The position numbers and the translations under genes were made by a program. The notes below the pieces were generated by a model. The model did no database searches and was not told the origin of the DNA. It was given only the letters and a program-made list of their open reading frames with translations. Below, one piece after another: positions 7,849 through 15,685 of a stretch of 35,723 bases of DNA (position 1 is its first letter; every line of letters starts with the position of its first letter). This stretch comes from an uncultured Marvinbryantia sp. (GTDB lineage: Bacteria; Bacillota; Clostridia; Lachnospirales; Lachnospiraceae). Location of the stretch: assembly GCA_947631355.1 (NCBI GenBank), contig CANRKY010000008.1, forward strand, positions 1 through 35,723, read 5' to 3'.

Positions 7849-8514
7849 TTAGTAGTCTCCTCCCATTTGATTTTTGATCAGGCTGATAGCGGAACTTGTG
7901 CCGATGCGGGCGCAGCCCTCGCTGATAAATGCCTCCAGGTCGTCCACAGTTTTTACGCCGCCCGCAGCTTTCATGCGCACCTTCGGCCCGATGTGTTCTT
8001 TAAACAGACGGATATCTTCCAGCGTTGCCCCGCCGGTTCCAAACCCGGTGGATGTTTTGATAAAGTCTGCCCCCGCGTTTGTCACGGCCTTGCACAGAGC
8101 GATCTTTTCTTCCTGTGTGAGATAGCAGGTCTCGATGATCACTTTCAGGATCTTGTCGCCCACGGCTTTTTTCAGGGCGGCAATCTCCTGCTCCACTTTG
8201 TCGAAGTCCCCGTTTTTCACATCGGAGATGTTCACCACCATGTCGATCTCGTTCGCGCCGTCCGCCAATGCCTGCCGCACTTCCGCCAGCTTTGCCTCCG
8301 TCACGCTGTAGCCCAGCGGAAAGCCCACCACCGTACAGATGTTGATCTTGTCGCCATATGCGTCATGGACGCGCCGGATATAGCACGGCGGGATGCACAC
8401 CGATGCCGTGTGAAACTCCAGGGCCTCCTCGCACAGTTTCTGAATGTCCGCCCAGGTGGCGAACGCCTTTAATTGTGTGTGATCCACATATTTCAGCATT
8501 TCTTTTGGTTCCAT
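7849..8514 (-). CDS. deoC: Deoxyribose-phosphate aldolase
   Basis: This 221-aa class I aldolase splits 2-deoxyribose 5-phosphate into acetaldehyde and glyceraldehyde 3-phosphate. The Schiff-base lysine is in ADFIKTSTGFG (about 148-158); the second lysine region is KAAGGVK (about 178-184). DHTQLK near the N-terminus and VVGFPLG are also typical. The chosen ATG (8514) begins MEPKEMLKYVDHT and has GGGAG at 6 nt. In-frame ATGs at 8532 and 8559 would add a leader that the family lacks. It follows pdp and cdd on the same strand, which supply its substrate through deoB. It has its own candidate promoter with an inverted repeat in the 232-nt spacer and is coupled to kduI downstream. Confidence 0.95.
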   Translation of the reverse strand: MEPKEMLKYVDHTQLKAFATWADIQKLCEEALEFHTASVCIPPCYIRRVHDAYGDKINICTVVGFPLGYSVTEAKLAEVRQALADGANEIDMVVNISDVKNGDFDKVEQEIAALKKAVGDKILKVIIETCYLTQEEKIALCKAVTNAGADFIKTSTGFGTGGATLEDIRLFKEHIGPKVRMKAAGGVKTVDDLEAFISEGCARIGTSSAISLIKNQMGGDY

Positions 8515-8591
8515 ACCTGTCTCCCTTCCCATTGCTTTTCCCCCGCAATGTTCTGCCATTTTGCGCCGCTCGCCGCGGCACTGCTGTATCT

Positions 8592-8634
8592 ATATTAACA
8601 TTTTGCCTGGAAAACCGCAACCGATTTTCCAGGC
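8592..8634 (-). promoter_or_regulatory. Candidate deoC promoter with an overlapping perfect inverted repeat
   Basis: On the minus strand TTGCGG (8620-8615) and TAATAT (8597-8592) are 17 nt apart. A perfect 10-bp inverted repeat, GCCTGGAAAA (8605-8614) and TTTTCCAGGC (8625-8634) with a 10-nt centre, covers the -35 and most of the spacer. No U-run follows it on either strand, so an operator is more likely than a terminator. A nucleoside-responsive repressor is a guess; none is encoded nearby. Confidence 0.5.
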
Positions 8635-8668
8635 GCTTCCTTCTATTGACTGCCTTCCCCGCGCTCCC

Positions 8669-8746
8669 GTTTCCGGTTGCTCGGAAGCCGTCCCTCGCCC
8701 CGTTCCCGGTTATTCGGAAGCCATCTCGCGAGCTGTTTCCGATTAT
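8669..8746. repeat. 33-nt tandem repeats after the pdp stop codon
   Basis: Units start at 8669, 8702 and 8735 (GTTTCCGGTT, GTTCCCGGTT, GTTTCCGATT; shared core CGGAAGCC). The last copy runs into the stop codon of pdp. There are two full copies and one partial. No protein-coding sense was found. Confidence 0.75.
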
Positions 8747-10069
8747 TTAGAACATCTCCACCGCGCCTTTTTCCACCCGCGCCAGCACCAGGGGCCTCTC
8801 GGCCGGCTTTTCCTCTCCTATCACGATGGCCTTCTGGTAGCGCTCCGCGGCCGTCGCAAACAGCTTTTGGTCAGAAGCGTACAGCTTTGCGATCGTCTCG
8901 CCTTGTTTCACGGCGTCCCCGGTCTTCTTTTGCAGAATGATCCCCGCCGCCGGATCGATCGCGCTGTCCACCGTCTCTCGGCCCGCGCCCAGCATCACGG
9001 AGGCGATGCCGCAGCTTTCTGTGTCCATATGTGTGATGAAGCCGTCTTTTTGCGCCTTTACTTCTTCACAGTAGGGCGCTTCGGAAAATTTTCCGGTGTC
9101 CAGTACATAGCTGCTGTCGCCGCCCTGGGCCTCCACCATGTCCGCCAGGCGCTGCAGCGCGGCGCCGCTTCGGATGGCCTCCTGTGCCATGGCGCGACAC
9201 TCCTCCAGAGTGCCAAGATCCGCCAGGTACAGCATGTTGGAAGAAAGCGCCAGACAAGCCTCCCGCAAGTCCTCCGGCCCGCCGTCTTTTAATACCTCTA
9301 TAGATTCTTTCACCTCTAAAATATTGCCGATGCAGTGTCCCAGCGGCGTGTCCATATCTGTGATCAGCGCCGCCATGCGCTTGCCGGCCCGCTGTCCGAT
9401 CTGCACCATCTTTTTGGCCAGCTCCACGGCGTCCTCCGTTTTTTTCATAAAAGCGCCGCTGCCGCAGGTGACGTCCAGAAGGATCGCGTCATTGCCCGCC
9501 GCCAGCTTTTTCCCCATGATAGACACCGCGATCAGCGGGATGCTGTCCACCGTTGCCGTGACATCCCGCAGGGCGTACAGTTTTTTATCCGCCGGGGTCA
9601 TGTTTCCAGACTGACCGATCACCGCCAGCCCGGTCTTGTTCACCGCCGCGAAAAATTCTTCCCGGTTCAGATCCGCCCGGAACCCCGGAATACTCTCCAG
9701 TTTATCCACCGTGCCGCCGGTGTGCCCCAGGCCGCGCCCGGACACCTTTGCCACCTTTACGCCGCAGGCCGCCGCAATAGGCGCGATCACCAGCGTGGTC
9801 TTATCCCCCACGCCGCCCGTGGAGTGTTTGTCCACCTTCACGCCCGCGATGGGAGACAGATCCATCATGTCCCCCGAACGGGCCACCGCGTCTGTCATCA
9901 CAGAGGTCTCCTCATCTGTCATGCCCCGGAAAAAAATGGCCATGAGCATGGCCGACATCTGATAGTCCGGGATCTTCCCGGACACATAGCCGGAAAGCAT
10001 CCAGCGGATCTCCTCCGCAGACAGCTCGCCGCCGTTTCGCTTTTTCTCGATCAGATCATACATGCGCAT
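8747..10069 (-). CDS. pdp: Pyrimidine-nucleoside phosphorylase
   Basis: This 440-aa protein of the thymidine/pyrimidine-nucleoside phosphorylase family cleaves uridine, deoxyuridine or thymidine with phosphate to give base plus (deoxy)ribose 1-phosphate. Visible landmarks are the KHSTGGVGDKTTL phosphate/nucleoside loop (about 81-93), SGRGLGHTGGTVDKLE (about 110-125), NMTPADKKLYALRD (about 157-170) and the C-terminal barrel-hybrid domain. Length matches Bacillus Pdp (about 433). Substrate preference between Pdp and DeoA types cannot be settled by eye; most Firmicutes carry the broad Pdp type. The start has a purine-rich GGAGAGGGGG 10 nt upstream. It lies 36 nt after cdd on the same strand, so the two are likely one unit: deaminate cytidine, then phosphorolyse uridine. 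Confidence 0.93.
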   Translation of the reverse strand: MRMYDLIEKKRNGGELSAEEIRWMLSGYVSGKIPDYQMSAMLMAIFFRGMTDEETSVMTDAVARSGDMMDLSPIAGVKVDKHSTGGVGDKTTLVIAPIAAACGVKVAKVSGRGLGHTGGTVDKLESIPGFRADLNREEFFAAVNKTGLAVIGQSGNMTPADKKLYALRDVTATVDSIPLIAVSIMGKKLAAGNDAILLDVTCGSGAFMKKTEDAVELAKKMVQIGQRAGKRMAALITDMDTPLGHCIGNILEVKESIEVLKDGGPEDLREACLALSSNMLYLADLGTLEECRAMAQEAIRSGAALQRLADMVEAQGGDSSYVLDTGKFSEAPYCEEVKAQKDGFITHMDTESCGIASVMLGAGRETVDSAIDPAAGIILQKKTGDAVKQGETIAKLYASDQKLFATAAERYQKAIVIGEEKPAERPLVLARVEKGAVEMF

Positions 10070-10105
10070 AAAACAACATCCCCCTCTCCTGGTCGTATTT
10101 TCTTT

Positions 10106-10540
10106 TTATTTCACCCGCAGGTCCTCCGGCCCAAAGCTCATGGGCAGCAGTTCCTTCAGCAGAAATACCCGATATTTCTCCTCGCTGACCGCCAGGATCA
10201 CCCGAAAGGTCTCCGGGTCGCAAAATTCCCGCATCACCTGACGGCAGACGCCGCAGGGCGGGCAGAAGTCCCCCTCCCCGCGCGGCACGCCCTCTTTGTT
10301 TCCCACAACCGCAATGGCCTCAAATTCCCGCACGCCCTCGGATACCGCCTTAAAAACAGCGGTGCGCTCCGCGCAGTTCGTGGGCGTGTAAGACGCGTTC
10401 TCAATATTGCAGCCGTGATATATTTTCCCGTTTTTTGCAAGCAATGCCGCACCCACACAAAAATGTGAGTACGGCACATAAGCAGCTTTCTGCGCGGCAA
10501 ACGCCTCTGCGATCAATCTTTTTTCCATATCCCGTTCCAT
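10106..10540 (-). CDS. cdd: Cytidine deaminase
   Basis: This 144-aa zinc enzyme converts cytidine and deoxycytidine to uridine and deoxyuridine. The zinc-binding and catalytic residues are in TNCAERTA (Cys-Ala-Glu, about 54-61) and PPCGVCRQ (about 93-100). The YSHFCVGAALL substrate-binding strand and GCNIENASY are also clear. Length is typical of homotetrameric Cdd. GGGGGAG stands 6 nt before the ATG. It is the first gene of a cdd-pdp unit and is preceded by repeats and a weak promoter. Uridine formed here feeds pdp, and uracil can feed upp elsewhere in the window. Confidence 0.95.
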   Translation of the reverse strand: MERDMEKRLIAEAFAAQKAAYVPYSHFCVGAALLAKNGKIYHGCNIENASYTPTNCAERTAVFKAVSEGVREFEAIAVVGNKEGVPRGEGDFCPPCGVCRQVMREFCDPETFRVILAVSEEKYRVFLLKELLPMSFGPEDLRVK

Positions 10541-10576
10541 AGTGCTCCCCCGTCCGGCCAGTTATTTTATACAGTA

Positions 10577-10605
10577 ATAGTAGCATCTTTCGCGGGAATC
10601 TGCAA
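10577..10605 (-). promoter_or_regulatory. Weak candidate promoter of cdd-pdp
   Basis: TTGCAG (10605-10600, minus strand) and TACTAT (10582-10577) are spaced 17 nt, about 37 nt before the cdd start. The -10 matches only four of six positions. Confidence 0.35.
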
Positions 10606-10608
10606 CTG

Positions 10609-10816
10609 TTTCAGCGCCGCGCACGGCAATTCAGCACCCCATATAACGCTGTTCGGCGTTACATGTTCTGGCATCTCATTTCAGCGCCGCGCGTTCCGGC
10701 ATCCCATTTCAGCGCAGCGCGTTTCGGCATCTCATTTCAGCGCAGCGCGTTCCAGCATCTCATTTCAGCGCCGCGCGTTCCAGCATCTCATTTCAGCGCC
10801 GCGCGTTCCGGCGTTT
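10609..10816. repeat. 28-nt GC-rich tandem array after the ABC exporter
   Basis: Five near-identical 28-nt units start at 10677, 10705, 10733, 10761 and 10789 (each CATTTCAGCGCNGCGCGTT...). Degenerate copies extend to about 10609, including a small AACGC/GCGTT hairpin near 10645. The last unit reaches the exporter's TAA stop (10817-10815). The period is not a multiple of three. Units touch without spacers, so it is not a CRISPR array. Confidence 0.85.
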
Positions 10817-12602
10817 ACTCTCCCAGGAACGCGTACTGGCTCATGTAGAGCTGATAATACTCTCCCTTCTTCTCCATCAGTTCATCGTGCGAGCCTCTCT
10901 CCAGGATATTTCCGTTATCGATGTACATGATGCAGCTGGAATTTTTGATGGTGGACAGGCGGTGCGCGATGATAAAGGACGTGCGCCCCTTCAAAAGCTC
11001 CTGCAGCCCTTTCTGCAGAAGAATCTCCGTCTCCGTGTCGATGCTGGAGGTGGCCTCATCCAGGATCAGGATCTTCGGGTCGGCCAAAAGCGCTCTGGCA
11101 AAGGAGATCAGCTGGCGCTGTCCCGCCGAGAGGCGGCTTCCGCGCTCGTTCACCTGGGTCTGATAGCCGTTCTCCATCCCCATGATAAAGTCGTGGGCGC
11201 ACACCGTCTTTGCGGCCCGGACGACCTCCTCGTCCGTGGCGTCCCGGTTTCCGTAGCGGATGTTATCCATGATGGTGCCGGAGAAGATAAAGCTGTCCTG
11301 CATCATCACCCCCATCTGCCGGCGCAGGGATTTGATGGTGACAGTGCTGATGTCGATCCCGTCCACCAGGATCTGCCCGCCGTCGATATTATAAAACCGG
11401 CTCAGGAGGTTGACGATCGTCGTCTTGCCTGCCCCGGTGGGGCCGACGATGGCAAAATTATCGCCAATTTTCGCCTTGAAATTCACATCGTCCAGGATGC
11501 GCACCTCCGGCTCGTAGGAAAAGACCACGTGCTTAAATTCCACCTCGCCTTTGATCGGCGGCATCTCTGTGGCGCCCGGCGCGTCCTTTACGTTCACCGG
11601 CTCGTCGATCGTCTCGAAGATGCGCTCCAGATAGGAGATCGCCGTCAGCAGCGAATTATAGAAGGACGCCAGCGTGTTGATGGGGTTCCAGAATTGTCCG
11701 ATATAGATGGACAGCGCCACCAGCGCGCCCACGGAGATCCAGTCCTTTCCCGCTTTCAGCCAGCCCACGCCCACAAAGTACACCAGCGCCGTGGCGAGAA
11801 TAGAGATCACCTGCACCACAGGCCCGATCATGAAATTGTATTTGATAACGCTCATCCAGGCTTTCCGGTAGCTTCCGCTCAGATTGTTGAAAATCTGCGT
11901 GTTGCGCCCCTCCCGCACGAATGCCTGGGTCACGCGGACGCCGTTGATGCTCTCCGCTATGTACGCGTTTAAGTTGGACTGCTTGTTGCTGGCCAGCTGC
12001 CAGCCGCGGCGCTGTTTTTTCTTGACAAACAGCACGATGGCGCCCAGCACCGGAAGGCCGCACATGCACACCAGTGTGAGCGGCACGCTGTAGTAAAACA
12101 TAAAACACATGATAAAGATCAGAGAACAGCAGTCCGTGATCGTATTGACAATCCCGTTGGAGAGCAGGTCGCTGATGTTGTTCACATAGTTGACCAGGCG
12201 CACCTGGATCTTCCCGTGGGGGCGGCTGTCATAATAAGAAAACGGCAGCTCCTGCAGATGGGCGAACAAGTCGCTGCGCAGGGAGTGCACGATCCCCTGG
12301 CCGATCTGGGCCGTCCATTTAATCTTTAGGCGCAGATTAAAGGCCGACACCAGGATAATCGCCAGAGCGATCATAGCCATGCAGACGATCCCCTTTTTGT
12401 CGCCGGCGGGAATATAGATATCCATAACGCGCTGTGTCAGCACCGGGATCACCATGCCGATGGCGCTGGTAAACAGCATGATCACAATGGTGGCCGCCAG
12501 CTTTTTTCGGAACGGCCCCGTGTAGCCGAACAGGCGGATCACCTGCTTCATATCAAACTTTGTCTCCAGCGTCTCGTCTACATCATATTTATTGCGGGCC
12601 AT
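10815..12602 (-). CDS. ABC exporter subunit, permease-ATPase (catalytically competent half)
   Basis: This 595-aa half-transporter has six membrane helices in about residues 25-310 and a nucleotide-binding domain in about 350-590. Walker A is GPTGAGKTT, Walker B ILILDEATSSID with a normal catalytic Glu, and the H-loop is IIAHRLST. The signature is LSAGQ instead of LSGGQ. Together with the partner's Walker B Asp this matches heterodimeric exporters (TM287/288, BmrCD, LmrCD), where one ATP site is degenerate. ATG at 12602 overlaps the partner's TGA stop by one base (TGATG) and has GGGGG upstream, so the two are translationally coupled. The substrate is unknown; drugs, lipids or peptides are the usual cargo. 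The gene ends at the 28-nt repeat array. Confidence 0.9.
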   Translation of the reverse strand: MARNKYDVDETLETKFDMKQVIRLFGYTGPFRKKLAATIVIMLFTSAIGMVIPVLTQRVMDIYIPAGDKKGIVCMAMIALAIILVSAFNLRLKIKWTAQIGQGIVHSLRSDLFAHLQELPFSYYDSRPHGKIQVRLVNYVNNISDLLSNGIVNTITDCCSLIFIMCFMFYYSVPLTLVCMCGLPVLGAIVLFVKKKQRRGWQLASNKQSNLNAYIAESINGVRVTQAFVREGRNTQIFNNLSGSYRKAWMSVIKYNFMIGPVVQVISILATALVYFVGVGWLKAGKDWISVGALVALSIYIGQFWNPINTLASFYNSLLTAISYLERIFETIDEPVNVKDAPGATEMPPIKGEVEFKHVVFSYEPEVRILDDVNFKAKIGDNFAIVGPTGAGKTTIVNLLSRFYNIDGGQILVDGIDISTVTIKSLRRQMGVMMQDSFIFSGTIMDNIRYGNRDATDEEVVRAAKTVCAHDFIMGMENGYQTQVNERGSRLSAGQRQLISFARALLADPKILILDEATSSIDTETEILLQKGLQELLKGRTSFIIAHRLSTIKNSSCIMYIDNGNILERGSHDELMEKKGEYYQLYMSQYAFLGE

Positions 12603-14374
12603 CAATATTCCCCCTTTCCCTTGTTGGCACGGATCGCCTTAAACTGGTCGAACTCTCCGTACTGGTGATGGAATACCGTGGAATAATATCCTTTCTTCGC
12701 AAGCAGTTCCTCGTGAGTGCCATGCTCGATCAGGCGTCCGTTATCCAGCACGAGGATCTGATCCGCGTGCATGATCGAGGAAATGCGGTGGGCAATGATG
12801 AAGACCGTCCGGTGGGCGGATACTTTTTTCAGCTCGTGCTGGATGATCGACTCCGTCTCCATATCGATGGCCGAGGTCGTATCGTCCAGGATCACAATGG
12901 AGGGATCCTTCAGGATCGCCCGCGCGAGGGCGATGCGCTGTTTCTGGCCGCCGGAGAGCCCCACGCCGCGCTCGCCCACGATCGTATCATAGCCATCCGG
13001 CATCTCCATGATGAAGTCATGGGCATTGGCGATCTTTGCCGCCTTTTCCACTTCCTCAAAGGGACAGTCCGGGTCGCCGTAGGCAATGTTTCCCTCGATG
13101 GTATCAGAAAACAGGAAGATGTCCTGCATCGCCACGCCGATATTTCCGCGCAGCATCTGGAGATTCAGATCCCGCACATCGATGCCGTCCACCTTCACCG
13201 CGCCGTTGGTGACGTCGTAGAAACGGCAGATCAGGCTGATCAATGTAGACTTTCCGGAACCGGTGGCGCCGATGATCCCCACGGTCTGCCCCGGCTCCAC
13301 CGAAAAACTGATGTCGCGCAGGATCACATCATTGTGCGCAAAGTAGTCCACATGCTCAAAGCTCACGCTGCCTTTCAGGCGCCGGTCTGCGATCTGTGCC
13401 GGCATTTCGGGCTGGCGGATCTCCGGCTCCGTGGTGTAGACCGCGTAGATCTTATCGATGGCCGCCACAAAGCGCTGCAGGTCATTGATGATCCAGCCTG
13501 CCTGCCGAAGGGGGCTGTTCAGCATCCACAGATAGCCGTTGACCGTGACCATATCTCCCAGGGAAACCTGGCCGTCCACCACCATGAAACCGCCCATGAT
13601 GATCAGGATCACCGTCAGGCACTGGGACAGGATCTCAAACATGGGGATATATTTCATCCACACATGAGAGGCCCCAAGCTGCGCGTCCCGGTATGCGTCG
13701 TTTTCTTTGTTGAATTTTTCAGTCTCGTAGTCCTCTTTCGCAAACGCCTTGACCACGCGGTTGCCCGCGATGTTTTCCTGCGCGAAAGCGTTCAGGCTGG
13801 AGAAGCAGTCACGGATGTGGGCGAACGCCCCGCGCACTTTCTTTCCCTGGCTCAAAGTGACCGCCAGGGAAAAGGGCAACACGATGAGCATACACAGGGC
13901 GATCTTCACATTCACCGTGAAGACCATCGCCAGCGCCAGCAAAAAGAGCAGCACATTTTCAAACGAAAAATAGATCACATGCGACACCATGTGCCGCACC
14001 GCATCGATGTCGCCGGTCTGCCGCGACATCAGGTCGCCCGTCCGGTTCCGGTTGAAAAAGGCAAAGTCCTCCTTCATCAGCTTTTTGTACGCTTCCTCCC
14101 GCATGTCGTAGATAGTGCCCTGGCTGGAATACTCAAAGCACATCAGAAAAATAAAGCGCAGAACGGAGCGCACCAGCGTCACGGAAATCATAAGGATCAG
14201 CAGCCCCGGCAGCCGGTCAAAATTTCCGCCTGTGATCACATCATCCACGATCTGCCCGGAGATCCGCGGATTGATGAGCTGCATAACGGCCGTCACCGCC
14301 ACCAGGATCAGGCCCACGATCATGCGCAGGCGGTACTTTTTCAGAAACGAGAGAAACCATCGTATCGGTGTCAT
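12602..14374 (-). CDS. ABC exporter subunit, permease-ATPase (degenerate-site half)
   Basis: This 590-aa half-transporter has a transmembrane domain in about 15-310 and an ATPase domain in about 340-575. Walker A is GATGSGKST, the signature is canonical LSGGQ, and Walker B is IVILDDTTSAID. The residue after the Walker B Asp is Asp instead of the catalytic Glu, so this half supplies the non-hydrolysing ATP site of a heterodimer. The partner directly downstream carries the matching altered signature. The start has GGAGG 7 nt upstream. A terminator separates it from deoB, so it needs its own promoter, but I found no convincing one in the 113-nt spacer. No regulator gene accompanies the pair. Confidence 0.9.
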   Translation of the reverse strand: MTPIRWFLSFLKKYRLRMIVGLILVAVTAVMQLINPRISGQIVDDVITGGNFDRLPGLLILMISVTLVRSVLRFIFLMCFEYSSQGTIYDMREEAYKKLMKEDFAFFNRNRTGDLMSRQTGDIDAVRHMVSHVIYFSFENVLLFLLALAMVFTVNVKIALCMLIVLPFSLAVTLSQGKKVRGAFAHIRDCFSSLNAFAQENIAGNRVVKAFAKEDYETEKFNKENDAYRDAQLGASHVWMKYIPMFEILSQCLTVILIIMGGFMVVDGQVSLGDMVTVNGYLWMLNSPLRQAGWIINDLQRFVAAIDKIYAVYTTEPEIRQPEMPAQIADRRLKGSVSFEHVDYFAHNDVILRDISFSVEPGQTVGIIGATGSGKSTLISLICRFYDVTNGAVKVDGIDVRDLNLQMLRGNIGVAMQDIFLFSDTIEGNIAYGDPDCPFEEVEKAAKIANAHDFIMEMPDGYDTIVGERGVGLSGGQKQRIALARAILKDPSIVILDDTTSAIDMETESIIQHELKKVSAHRTVFIIAHRISSIMHADQILVLDNGRLIEHGTHEELLAKKGYYSTVFHHQYGEFDQFKAIRANKGKGEY

Positions 14375-14426
14375 GTTCTTTCCTCCCTTGTGTTGACAAT
14401 GAAAGATCTATCCGGCACTTTCGGAG

Positions 14427-14472
14427 ACAAAAACAGGCGGTATGAGGACATTTCCATCCGCATGCCGCCTGT
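14427..14472 (-). terminator. Rho-independent terminator of the kinase-deoB unit
   Basis: ACAGGCGG (14440-14433) pairs with CCGCCTGT (14472-14465), with additional ATG/CAT pairing inside. On the minus strand it is followed by TTTTTGTC. It begins 16 nt past the deoB stop. Confidence 0.75.
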
Positions 14473-14487
14473 CTTTCTGCCTGTCTC

Positions 14488-15660
14488 TCAGTGTATCTTT
14501 TTCCAAAAGCTTGCGCCCTGTATTTTTGCCGTTGGAAGTCCCAGCATATCCAGCACCGTGGCGCCGATATTGGCAAACGTATGCCCAGTCCCCAGGTTCA
14601 CGCCCGCTTTGATCTGCGGCCCGTACACCAGCACCGGCGTGCACTCTCTGGTGTGGTCCGTGCCCGGATAGCCAGGATCGCAGCCGTGATCCGCCGTGAT
14701 GATAAGCACATCGTCCTGCCGCATACAATCCATAAACTCCGCCAGCTGGCCGTCAAAAACTGTGGCGGCGTTCGCGTAGCCGTCTATATCATTGCGGTGC
14801 CCGTACACCATATCAAAATCCACCAGATTCACAAAGCAGAGCCCGTGAAAATCCTCCTGCTGGAAGGCCAGGGTCTTTTTCATGCCGTCCACATTGTTTT
14901 CAATGGAAACTGTTTTCTGGATGTTCTTTCCCGCGAAGATGTCGTAAATTTTTCCAACGCCCAGGGTATCCAGCCCGTTTTCCGCCAGCACATCCATCAT
15001 GGTCGGAGCGGGCGGCTGCAGGGAATAGTCGTGGCGGTGCGGCGTGCGCGTGAAATTTCCCGGCTCGCCCACAAACGGCCTCGCGATGATGCGCCCCACG
15101 CTGTGCTCCCCGGTCATGATCTCGCGCGCCTTATGGCAGTAATCGTACAGCGTTTCCAGCGGAACCACGTCCTCGTGCGCGGCGATCTGCAGCACACTGT
15201 CCGCCGATGTATACACGATCAGCTTCCCGGTTTTCATGTGCTCCTCGCCGTACTTTGCGATCACTTCTGTCCCGGAATACGGCATGTTGCAGAGGATGCC
15301 GCGCCCGGTGGCCTCCGTGAGTTTATCCAGCACCTCCTGCGGAAATCCGTTGGGATACACCGGCAGGGGTTTCTCGGAGATGATCCCCGCGATCTCCCAG
15401 TGCCCGATGGTGGTATCTTTTCCTCTGGACGCCTCCGTAAGCCTGCCGTATGCGCCGATCACCGGCGGCTGTTCCTTTATCGGCTCCACGCCGTCTATGC
15501 AGAAAAGCCCCAGTTTTTCCAGGTTCGGCGTGTGATATTTCAAAGATCTGCGGATGGTTCCAAGGGTGTTGGCGCCCTCATCCCCAAACTCCGCCGCATC
15601 CGGCGCGTGGCCGATCCCGTAGCTGTCTAAAACGATCACAAACACTCTTTTGATGTCCAA
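14488..15660 (-). CDS. deoB: Phosphopentomutase
   Basis: This 390-aa alkaline-phosphatase-superfamily mutase interconverts (deoxy)ribose 1-phosphate and 5-phosphate, linking nucleoside phosphorylase products to deoC and the pentose phosphate pathway. Metal ligands and the nucleophile are in IVLDSYGIG (about 9-17) and GKDTTIGHWE (about 80-89). The DFDMVYGHRND, ITADHGCDPGY and GTDHTRE blocks bind the Mn ions. Length is usual (about 390). No ATG fits: the frame opens with TTG at 15660, 7 nt after AGGAGG, giving (M)DIKRVFVIVLDS, the normal N-terminus. I therefore call a TTG start. It lies 25 nt downstream of the cytidylate-kinase-like gene and is followed by a terminator, so these two form one unit. 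Confidence 0.95.
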   Translation of the reverse strand: MDIKRVFVIVLDSYGIGHAPDAAEFGDEGANTLGTIRRSLKYHTPNLEKLGLFCIDGVEPIKEQPPVIGAYGRLTEASRGKDTTIGHWEIAGIISEKPLPVYPNGFPQEVLDKLTEATGRGILCNMPYSGTEVIAKYGEEHMKTGKLIVYTSADSVLQIAAHEDVVPLETLYDYCHKAREIMTGEHSVGRIIARPFVGEPGNFTRTPHRHDYSLQPPAPTMMDVLAENGLDTLGVGKIYDIFAGKNIQKTVSIENNVDGMKKTLAFQQEDFHGLCFVNLVDFDMVYGHRNDIDGYANAATVFDGQLAEFMDCMRQDDVLIITADHGCDPGYPGTDHTRECTPVLVYGPQIKAGVNLGTGHTFANIGATVLDMLGLPTAKIQGASFWKKIH

Positions 15661-15685
15661 ATCTCACCCTCCTGTTCCGATGCCG

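Noticed and set aside
8605..8634. The perfect hairpin upstream of deoC as a rho-independent terminator
   Set aside because: No U-run follows on either strand, and it overlaps a correctly spaced promoter. An operator is the better reading.
10609..10816. CRISPR array
   Set aside because: Units of 28 nt are directly joined with no spacers and no cas genes are present.
12560..14671. A 703-codon open frame on the plus strand opposite the ABC exporter
   Set aside because: It lies over a clear ABC half-transporter and part of deoB, is His/Arg-rich as expected of antisense reading, and lacks a start signal.
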